Source of the DNA: Spirochaetaceae bacterium
GTDB taxonomy: Bacteria; Spirochaetota; Spirochaetia; Treponematales; Breznakiellaceae
Direction: 5' to 3'
DNA: 11,439 nucleotides
Assembly: GCA_031258625.1 (NCBI GenBank)
Contig: JAIRMO010000003.1
Span: forward strand, 1-11,439
The stretch's first letter is position 1. Every line of letters begins with the position of its first letter. Below the pieces are notes generated by a model that ran no database searches, was not told where the DNA came from, and saw nothing but the letters and a program-made list of their open reading frames with translations. This document shows positions 5,792 through 11,439 of this stretch, one piece after another. A program made the translations under genes and the position numbers.

Positions 5792-7594
5792 ATGATTAAG
5801 AAGGGTCTTGTCTTTGGACTTATTGCGGTACTCTCCGCAGTGTTATTGTTTACCGGTTGTAACACCGGGACCGGCAGTACGGAGTCGCCGGTAACGGTGG
5901 CCCCCGACGGCATGGTGGTCGATAGAACCGTTAATTCTGAGCCAGCGCTCGTGTCGGCTCTGGATGACCCCAATGTGGATGTGGTCGCCTTTGTTTTTGG
6001 TAGTACCGACCTTACCGCCAGTGGGGGTATTATTATTCCCGCGGGAAAAACCGTCTATCTCTTAAACCCCAACACTGAGGTAAGGACCCTTACCCCCGCG
6101 GCGGCGGGGCTTGAGGTTCGGGGTAACTTGATCGTGAGCGAGAGTACCAGACTCGCGGCGGGAAGTAATGCGAAGGTCTATCTGGGAAACAGCGGCTCGA
6201 TACAAATCCAAGCCGGCGGTAAGCTGCGGACCGATAAACGAACCAGCGTCAGTAACTTGACCGACGCCGGGGTTGGGGTAGCCTCTGTTCTGGGGAACGT
6301 CCGGTATGCCGGGGGCAGCGACCTCACCATAACGGCCGAACCGGACTTGACCGTTACGCAAATTGGGGAAATCCTGGGCTATATTACTGCCGGTCCTGCC
6401 CGTTCAGCGAACATTAGTCTTACCGCGCCGAGCAGCCTCACGCTTGAGGCCGCCTTGACCCAAGTCAAACCCAGCGATATTGCGGGTGTCCCGGGCATCA
6501 GCGCGGCCCGCACGCTTGCGGTTACGCCGGTGGCTGTCGAAACTGAATCATCCATTACCATCCCGCCAGGCGCTGTGGTTACGATAACCCAGGAACTCCC
6601 CACGGTTAAAACGCTTGTCGTGGAGGGGAGCGTTAGCGCGCCCAGCGTAGGAAATGGGACAGACGCGGTTACGGTGAGCAAAGGCGCGGCGTTGACGGTT
6701 GAAACCGCCATTAAATTCGCGGCGGAATCTAAAATAGTATCGGGGGGTAGTTTTAGCGGGAGCGCCGCTGAGGGTGCGAATATCCCCGCCGATCCCGGCG
6801 CAACGGTCAACGGAACCACCGTCAAGGAAGAAGAAACGATTGTGGTCGTGACCGATACCCTGCCCACCACCTTTGAAGCCAAAACATACCAGATTAAGGG
6901 GACTATCACCGTTTCCTCGGCGATTACTGTACCGGCCGGCACTACCCTGTTGATTCCCGAGGGTGCTACGCTGACCATAGACTCGACCGGCTCGATTGCG
7001 GAGGCCAGTGAAGGGACGATTATCCTGGAGGGTGGTACGGCCACCGGGATGCCCGTGCTCGACACCACCGCTAATTATAATCCCAGCGGCCTGACGATTG
7101 CCTCCGCTGAAAAGAACCTGAAATCAGGCGGCATTACCGTCAAGCTGGGCGGCACGGTGAGCGGCGGTATTCCCACGGCGCAAAACTCCATGTGGGGTAA
7201 TGGTGGTTCTTCTGTTCCGGTGGGTAACTGGTCGGCGGCGGTAATCGTCGGCATCCTCGATACGGAGGCGCTGAAGGCGAACACCGTGATAAAGCAGACC
7301 AACCAGGCGCTGCGCTACTATCAAGGCTCTAGTGCTGATATTCTTACGGTAGAGCCGAATCCGGCTAATCCGCCTACAACAGGTCCAAATATCTATATCG
7401 ACAGCGCCAAGGCATACAAGCTGAAGAAGTATACGAGCGCAAATGGGGCGGCGGATGGGAGCAACAGCGGTTTCGGCGTACTGCTCTGGTCGGGGGCAAA
7501 CCCCAAGACGGCAACGATTGAGATTACCCCGGCAACTACCGACAGCGATTACACCGTCATCGTTGATTGGAACGGCGTAACGATTAACCAGTAA
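5792..7594 (+). CDS. Putative surface lipoprotein with beta-helix-like repeats
   Basis: The 600-aa product starts MIKKGLVFGL and carries a hydrophobic signal segment ending in the lipobox LFTGC, with the lipidated Cys at 23. The ATG at 5792 has GGGAGGA 5 nt upstream; an in-frame ATG at 5765 lies inside the palindrome and lacks this. The mature part is rich in Gly, Thr, Val, Ala and Ser. It shows repeating short strand-turn units such as IIPAGKTVYLL, IPPGAVVTIT, SKGAALTVE and PAGTTLLIPEGATLTI, as expected of a parallel beta-helix or other repetitive all-beta fold. I recognise no catalytic motif and no named family. It is probably anchored to a membrane and may be surface-exposed. The gene is the only large plus-strand gene here, sits between two minus-strand genes, is preceded by an unusual long leader and is followed by a clear terminator. 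An adhesin or carbohydrate-contact role is only a guess. Confidence 0.85.
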   Translation: MIKKGLVFGLIAVLSAVLLFTGCNTGTGSTESPVTVAPDGMVVDRTVNSEPALVSALDDPNVDVVAFVFGSTDLTASGGIIIPAGKTVYLLNPNTEVRTLTPAAAGLEVRGNLIVSESTRLAAGSNAKVYLGNSGSIQIQAGGKLRTDKRTSVSNLTDAGVGVASVLGNVRYAGGSDLTITAEPDLTVTQIGEILGYITAGPARSANISLTAPSSLTLEAALTQVKPSDIAGVPGISAARTLAVTPVAVETESSITIPPGAVVTITQELPTVKTLVVEGSVSAPSVGNGTDAVTVSKGAALTVETAIKFAAESKIVSGGSFSGSAAEGANIPADPGATVNGTTVKEEETIVVVTDTLPTTFEAKTYQIKGTITVSSAITVPAGTTLLIPEGATLTIDSTGSIAEASEGTIILEGGTATGMPVLDTTANYNPSGLTIASAEKNLKSGGITVKLGGTVSGGIPTAQNSMWGNGGSSVPVGNWSAAVIVGILDTEALKANTVIKQTNQALRYYQGSSADILTVEPNPANPPTTGPNIYIDSAKAYKLKKYTSANGAADGSNSGFGVLLWSGANPKTATIEITPATTDSDYTVIVDWNGVTINQ

Positions 7595-7600
7595 CCCACA

Positions 7601-7639
7601 GGCGCTAAGCGCCGAACTCCCGGTTCGCCGGGAGTTTTT
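7601..7639 (+). terminator. Intrinsic terminator of the lipoprotein gene
   Basis: Seven bases after the stop, a small hairpin GGCGC-TAA-GCGCC (7601-7613) is followed by a perfect 9-bp stem AACTCCCGG-TTCG-CCGGGAGTT (7615-7636) that runs into TTTTT (7635-7639). The UUCG tetraloop on a C-G-rich stem with a U-tract is a textbook rho-independent terminator. Confidence 0.9.
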
Positions 7640-7680
7640 ACCCCCCAGGGGGTTTTAGGCCCCGTACTTGCATACGCGGC

Positions 7681-7862
7681 GGGGTCTGACCCTCCGGGGC
7701 CGGGCGATTCGGGGGTCTGACCCCGCGCTCCGACCTCGGGGTCTGTCCCCGTGCTCCGTCCCTCCGGGTCTGACCCGCCGACGGAGCGCGGCTCCCCGCG
7801 GCCCGACTTCAAAGGCGGGCCGCGGGACTTCAAAGGGGACCGCCCTCCAGGGGCCTGACCCT
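7681..7862. repeat. Array of GGGTCTGACCC palindromes
   Basis: Perfect copies of the 11-bp palindrome GGGTCTGACCC lie at 7682-7692, 7713-7723 and 7766-7776. Imperfect copies lie at 7738-7750 (GGGGTCTGTCCCC) and 7851-7861 (GGGCCTGACCC). The first four are spaced 26-31 bp centre to centre. The copy at 7766 is nested in a longer inverted repeat, GCTCCGTC (7753-7760) with GACGGAGC (7780-7787). The array fills the space between the terminator at 7639 and the convergent lipoprotein gene and runs into that gene's last codons. It resembles a REP or cassette-type interspersed repeat; no array-encoded gene is evident. Confidence 0.8.
7796..7825. repeat. Perfect 10-bp-arm GC inverted repeat
   Basis: CCGCGGCCCG (7796-7805) and CGGGCCGCGG (7816-7825) are perfect reverse complements around a 10-nt loop. 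The loop sequence GACTTCAAAGG is also part of a direct repeat: GACTTCAAAGG occurs at 7805-7815 and again at 7826-7836. The structure begins 5 bp past the stop codon of the minus-strand lipoprotein gene. It lacks a T-run, so it is at most a processing or stability element there. Confidence 0.7.
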
Positions 7863-10346
7863 CCCTATGGGGGTTCCACGGAAAATCACTTTGTTGTCGT
7901 GATCGCTGGGGTATTCACGTATTTCAAAATTTTCCCCGTCAAAATAAAGGCGCGCCTTTATACCGGCCTGGTTGTCCTGGACAAACGGATTCAGGCTTTG
8001 TTCAACGATCCTTTCCTCATGGCCGGTCTTAACCGCGGGATTGACGTACAATGTACAACCTATGGTTATCGCGCGTTCAGACGGAGCTTTACCCCCGCGC
8101 CCATATATGATTTTAGCGCTTTTTTCAGGGTCGATAAACAACATATAAGACGGCGACGAGCCGGCGGTAAGATACCAGCCAAAAGCCGGTCCGGTAGTTT
8201 CAGGCGGCGTAAAGTTCAGCACCACCGGCAGTTCCCTTTTTTGAGACAATTGGGGCGAAAGAAAAACACCCTGAATGGCGCGCGGGAATCCCGCGATGTC
8301 CCAGTAGGGGGTGATCCCTTCCGAATACCACGGGGGAAGGGAAACGGGGGTTCCCTTGGCGGGCATATTTTTCGCAAGATCGGTGTAACAGGAAATGCGT
8401 AGATCCAACAGGTCAAGGATCTTCTGATATACCCATACTTGAATATCCGCGATCCGGTAAACATACATACTGTTTTGCAAGACGATTTTTTGACCAAAGG
8501 TGGTCATGGTACGGAATTTAGGTACATCAATAAACCGCAGGGGACTCAAACGGACCATCCCATCGAAAGGCAAATAACTGACGTTTATGCCAAAAGCCAG
8601 GATCTCATTTTGTTCCAAGACACGGATCTTCGTTTGAATCTGTCTGCGCAGGATCGTATTTAATTTAATTTTAGCCAGCAGCTCATCCCGGGTAAGAATC
8701 TGGTTTCCGGCCATTAACTCCATGGAATTGTACTTTGCCATTTCATCGGAATAATCAGCATACCAGATCTCATTAAATTCCCCAAAATCATCCGGGATGG
8801 TTCCGTCGGTAAGAAAGACCATCGAATTCCGGGTGTCGCTGTCCCAAAACAAACAAAAATTGCTTTTTGCCACCAGGGTATATTGAAAAAGTTTTTTATT
8901 ATGTTTACCGAACCTTTCACGCACAAAGGCCGCAAGGCTTTCCGAAAGCCCCTCAAGGTCCGTTTCTTCAAAAGAGAGGGTTGCCAAAAACATTTTGGGC
9001 GTTCCGGTTCTTCCCGGTAAAAAATCACGTTTCTGATACGTCCACAGTTCTACCGGATAAAGGGTGAGGGAACACGCCTCATCCTGTTTTGTTATCCGTA
9101 ATTCGCAGCTGCCCTCAAGTATATTAAAATTGGGAATTTCATAACCCACCTCATGCTCTTTATTTCTGCCGTCCCACCGGAACCCGCGTAACGCGACATC
9201 AAGGGTTTTTCCCCGTTCACCGGTATTTCCGGTATCGGGCAATAATGAATCCGGGGGAAGATAAAGGGGAGCCGTCTTGAATGTCCATAGGTCATCAAAA
9301 ATCGCCTTGGTCCAATAGCCGGTATTTCCTGCTTCATTAAGCCCCGCCACACGCAATTCCCGCGCGCCGTTACCCTGACCGTTCTGCAGTATCGTAATGT
9401 GGCGGGAAAGCCTCGCTTTTCCGCTGAGGGGAATCGGGGGCTGGGCGCGCCAGTCCTCAGCCGGCAACCCCCATTCGGTAAGATTGGAAAAATAATTTGT
9501 TCCGGGAAACTCGGATTTGTAGGGGATATAGGTGTATTTAAAAAACATCGGGTCGCAGCCGACGATGTCAAAATCGGCGATACGGGTATACATTTCACCC
9601 GCGTCATTTATCACAAACATGGTAGAGGCGCTTACGGAAAGAGCCGCGGCCTTAAACGCGCCCCGTTCAGGGCCGATATAATTCCTGCTGAAATCGCTCC
9701 GTAAACCGGTATCGGCATAACATATCTCCTGCCCGTCCTCAAGGAGCATATAGGTCGTGGCGATTTCCATGGTACCGTTGTGGTGCTGATTGCCAAAGGG
9801 ATCTTCGTAATATAAAACATGGTGATTCCGTTTCCCAAACGCCCAGGCTCTGTTTTTTGCGGTGCGTTTATCAAGAAAAAGTTGTTCCATAACCGGCCAA
9901 CCCTCCCGGTCAATCCACACATTGCTTTTATGGGCGATGGATTGGTCAAAACAAAAACGGTAAAAGCCACCCTCGTCTGAAAGGGCGACCAGATCATCCG
10001 CATCGGCGGATATTTCGACGATCTTCTTCGGCTTATTAAAACTGATATTCAGGAAATCACGGGGCAACCCGTTGTTTTTAAAAAGCGCCCACTCGGCCGG
10101 TTTTTTTTCGCGGTTAATACTTTTATACCATATCAAGCCGTCATTGAGGACATAATAATGATAGCTATTAAACGTCTGAGTGGGGGTTTTTATATACACG
10201 GCTTCGGGGAAAATACCGTTTATATCATTTCCAGCCCCGGTCTTATAGGGATAGACATCCGAATCGAGATTGTTTTTTTTCAACGCGGCGCATGAAGATA
10301 ACATGATAAAAACCAGCAGCGCCATTATTTTTGTTGTCTTGACCAT
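7830..10346 (-). CDS. Large putative lipoprotein with propeller-like N-terminal half
   Basis: The 838-aa product begins MVKTTKIMALLVFIMLSSC: a short basic start, a hydrophobic segment and the lipobox LSSC with the lipidated Cys at 19. The ATG at 10344-10346 has AAAGGA about 8 nt upstream. Residues of about 60-350 contain repeated strand patterns resembling beta-propeller blades: YYVLNDGLIWYKS (64-76), LVALSDEGGFYRF (119-131), HHVLYY (175-180), YMLLEDGQEICY (199-210) and TMFVINDAGEMYTR (242-255). The rest is mixed and unrecognised. It is probably membrane-anchored and extracytoplasmic; function unknown. Base composition is visibly more A/T-rich than that of the GH13 and SDR-like genes. The last residues (IGRVRPLEGGPL) are encoded by the palindromic repeat region, so the original C-terminus may have been replaced. 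It lies 59 bp after the SDR-like gene and may be co-transcribed with it. Confidence 0.85.
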   Translation of the reverse strand: MVKTTKIMALLVFIMLSSCAALKKNNLDSDVYPYKTGAGNDINGIFPEAVYIKTPTQTFNSYHYYVLNDGLIWYKSINREKKPAEWALFKNNGLPRDFLNISFNKPKKIVEISADADDLVALSDEGGFYRFCFDQSIAHKSNVWIDREGWPVMEQLFLDKRTAKNRAWAFGKRNHHVLYYEDPFGNQHHNGTMEIATTYMLLEDGQEICYADTGLRSDFSRNYIGPERGAFKAAALSVSASTMFVINDAGEMYTRIADFDIVGCDPMFFKYTYIPYKSEFPGTNYFSNLTEWGLPAEDWRAQPPIPLSGKARLSRHITILQNGQGNGARELRVAGLNEAGNTGYWTKAIFDDLWTFKTAPLYLPPDSLLPDTGNTGERGKTLDVALRGFRWDGRNKEHEVGYEIPNFNILEGSCELRITKQDEACSLTLYPVELWTYQKRDFLPGRTGTPKMFLATLSFEETDLEGLSESLAAFVRERFGKHNKKLFQYTLVAKSNFCLFWDSDTRNSMVFLTDGTIPDDFGEFNEIWYADYSDEMAKYNSMELMAGNQILTRDELLAKIKLNTILRRQIQTKIRVLEQNEILAFGINVSYLPFDGMVRLSPLRFIDVPKFRTMTTFGQKIVLQNSMYVYRIADIQVWVYQKILDLLDLRISCYTDLAKNMPAKGTPVSLPPWYSEGITPYWDIAGFPRAIQGVFLSPQLSQKRELPVVLNFTPPETTGPAFGWYLTAGSSPSYMLFIDPEKSAKIIYGRGGKAPSERAITIGCTLYVNPAVKTGHEERIVEQSLNPFVQDNQAGIKARLYFDGENFEIREYPSDHDNKVIFRGTPIGRVRPLEGGPL

Positions 10347-10405
10347 CTTGTTTTTCCTTTAATTGCTGAAACTGTGGCGATCTAAACAAGTTTTTCAAGA
10401 GCGGT

Positions 10406-11080
10406 TCACCGGCCGAACAATCCTAATTTGCCGAATTTATGCCACTTTCCGGTATTACGTTTGTTGTTTTCTTCCATGGTTTTAAAAACAAAAGCCGCAA
10501 AGGCCGGGTCTTCCCCCGCCTCGGAGGAGGAGAAGGTCAGGATATCGTAGGGCTCACCGATAGAAGCGGCCTGGACCCCCTGGGCAAGAGCCCGGAATGA
10601 GGCGGCCACCGGGGGCCCCGCCAGATCCACGGAGTCAGCCTTCCCGCCCCCGGAAATTTCCGAAAGCACCAACACCAGGGTCCCCGATTTGTGAATCTTG
10701 AACCGGGCCGTAAGCTCCTTGACCAGAAAGAACCACCCCTTGATGTAATCGTTTACAATAGTATCAATATCAGAAGAGATCAGTTCCTCCGGCCGCCGGT
10801 ACATGGAGGGAGGGGCGCAAACCAGAATGGCCTCGTGGATACGTTCAAGCCGGTTCTCCGCGGCAAGGGTAAGGGATCGGGCGGAGATAGGGCTTCCGGG
10901 ATTCCAAATCAGCGGAATGAGCGCCTTCGTAACCGTATCATTTACCCCGCCTCCACCGGATTCCGAAAGCCGGTTCGGTATAAACGCCCCGGCAAAAGTT
11001 TCCACCCGCCTGGCCGCTTCCACGGCAATTGCCGCGGACAGGGAAGACTCGGTTCCCGCAATTAAAATACCCCTGGTCAT
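10406..11080 (-). CDS. Conserved hypothetical, SDR-fold-like protein without catalytic residues
   Basis: The 224-aa product starts MTRGILIAGTESSLSAAIA, a beta-strand/loop/helix that resembles the nucleotide-binding start of short-chain dehydrogenases but lacks the full TGxxxGxG pattern. Further matches to that fold by order are ILVCAPPS (85-92), a long helix with IDTIVNDYIKGWFF, the strand TLVLVLSE (134-141) and helix GPPVAASFRALAQG (155-168). In that helix the catalytic YxxxK is absent. It is therefore either a degenerate SDR relative or an unrelated Rossmann-type protein. I chose the ATG at 11078-11080; the frame stays open to a TTG at 11114-11116, but no ribosome-binding site is seen for it. 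The lipoprotein gene follows 59 bp downstream on the same strand. No membrane segment or signal peptide is seen. Confidence 0.6.
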   Translation of the reverse strand: MTRGILIAGTESSLSAAIAVEAARRVETFAGAFIPNRLSESGGGGVNDTVTKALIPLIWNPGSPISARSLTLAAENRLERIHEAILVCAPPSMYRRPEELISSDIDTIVNDYIKGWFFLVKELTARFKIHKSGTLVLVLSEISGGGKADSVDLAGPPVAASFRALAQGVQAASIGEPYDILTFSSSEAGEDPAFAAFVFKTMEENNKRNTGKWHKFGKLGLFGR

Positions 11081-11128
11081 GGGTTTAGTGTACACGCCCT
11101 TAGGCTTAAAAAGCAAGGGGTGGTTACC

Positions 11129-11256
11129 CTAAAGAATTCCGGGGTATGCTCTAAACTTGACCCATAACTTTTTACCCTCCACCGTTGGTTCACCGGGCGG
11201 TATTTGCGGTATTCTTAGTGAAATTTGTTTAAATGTTAAAATTTCCGATCGGTTGA
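11129..11256 (-). other. 3' exon flank of the group II intron
   Basis: Downstream of the intron on the minus strand a frame stays open for about 42 codons and ends at a TAG at 11129-11131 (last residues KLWVKFRAYPGIL). It could be the end of a gene interrupted by the intron or a chance open frame; it is short and matches nothing I know. No promoter, terminator or RNA gene is evident in this stretch. Confidence 0.25.
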
Positions 11257-11334
11257 ATCGGGTAGGAGGCCGCCCATTATTTGAGCGGCCGTCCTCCCAC
11301 ACCACCGTGCGTACGGTTCCGTACACGGCGGTTC
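11257..11334 (-). ncRNA. Group II intron 3' end (domains V and VI)
   Basis: Read on the minus strand, bases 11334-11298 fold as domain V: a 9-bp lower stem ACCGCCGUG/CACGGUGGU, a 2-nt CG bulge, and a 4-bp upper stem UACG/CGUA closed by a GAAC loop. Domain VI follows (11297-11257): GGCCGC/GCGGCC below the loop, then AGGA/UCCU, then GGG/CCC with an unpaired A (11263) between the last two helices. That A is 7 nt from a GAU end, as expected for the branch point and an AY 3' splice site at 11257. The sequence is typical of bacterial retroelement introns. Only the 3' end lies in the window. Confidence 0.88.
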
Positions 11335-11437
11335 AATGAGCCGGAATAGGCACCCGTAATTTCAGAAGCCTGCCTATTCTTTCGTGGAGCATCTCAAATC
11401 GTTTCAACACTTCGGGAAATCCCTGTGTTTCGAGATA
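11333..11437 (-). CDS. 3' end of an ORF inside the group II intron (partial)
   Basis: A minus-strand frame enters from the window edge and ends at a TGA at 11333-11335, overlapping the first bases of domain V. The visible 34 residues end LLKLRVPIPAH and include the charged segment VLKRFEMLHERIGR. Intron-encoded reverse transcriptase/maturase genes usually lie in domain IV just before domain V, so it may be the C-terminus of such a protein. The residues visible show no maturase or HNH endonuclease motif, so a remnant or unrelated ORF is possible. Confidence 0.35.
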   Translation of the reverse strand, partial: YLETQGFPEVLKRFEMLHERIGRLLKLRVPIPAH

Positions 11438-11439
11438 CT

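Noticed and set aside
7681..7862. CRISPR array
   Set aside because: The repeats are only 11-13 bp, perfectly palindromic and imperfectly conserved, the spacers are 13-20 bp, and there are no cas genes.
7668..8402. Plus-strand frame of 244 codons
   Set aside because: It starts in the palindrome array and runs antisense through the lipoprotein gene; the product is repeat-derived and shows no domain.
11129..11326. 65-aa gene on the minus strand
   Set aside because: Its start lies within intron domain V and it runs through the splice site, so it cannot be one gene; only the exon part could be coding.

Overview
The window looks like chromosomal DNA from a spirochaete, most likely a Treponema-like organism. 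This is an inference from two large lipoproteins with spirochaetal-type lipoboxes, a moderately high and uneven G+C content, abundant short GC-rich palindromes, and conserved-hypothetical genes of treponemal flavour. No rRNA, tRNA or CRISPR array was seen, and the species cannot be fixed from this window alone.

Left part (1-5110, all minus strand): a two-gene operon. The upstream gene encodes a very large GH13 alpha-amylase-family protein (about 1246 aa). The gene after it overlaps its ribosome-binding site with the end of the GH13 gene and encodes an HD-domain protein that looks like a CCA-adding tRNA nucleotidyltransferase whose catalytic head has decayed. An imperfect inverted repeat overlaps the 3' end of the operon.

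Middle (5110-7830): a plus-strand island. It opens with a good sigma70-type promoter, a strong Shine-Dalgarno, and a 25-codon ORF that ends just after an 11-C tract and is followed by a hairpin with a T8 run. Next come two copies of a 12-bp-stem hairpin repeat 72 bp apart, a perfect 17-bp palindrome, and then a 600-aa beta-rich surface lipoprotein with a clear intrinsic terminator. The island ends in a dense array of GGGTCTGACCC palindromes. The same palindrome lies inside the coding region of the HD gene at 729-747, and the array also forms the last codons of the convergent lipoprotein gene.

Right part (7830-11439, minus strand): an SDR-fold-like protein lacking the usual catalytic residues, then an 838-aa lipoprotein with propeller-like repeats in its first half. 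At the right edge is the 3' end (domains V and VI) of a group II intron on the minus strand, with the last 34 codons of an unrecognised ORF running off the window.

No well-known defence or metabolic system is visible. The most unusual elements are the C-tract leader ahead of the surface lipoprotein, the decayed tRNA-nucleotidyltransferase-like protein coupled to a GH13 enzyme with an NPD region IV, and a palindromic repeat family that invades coding sequence.
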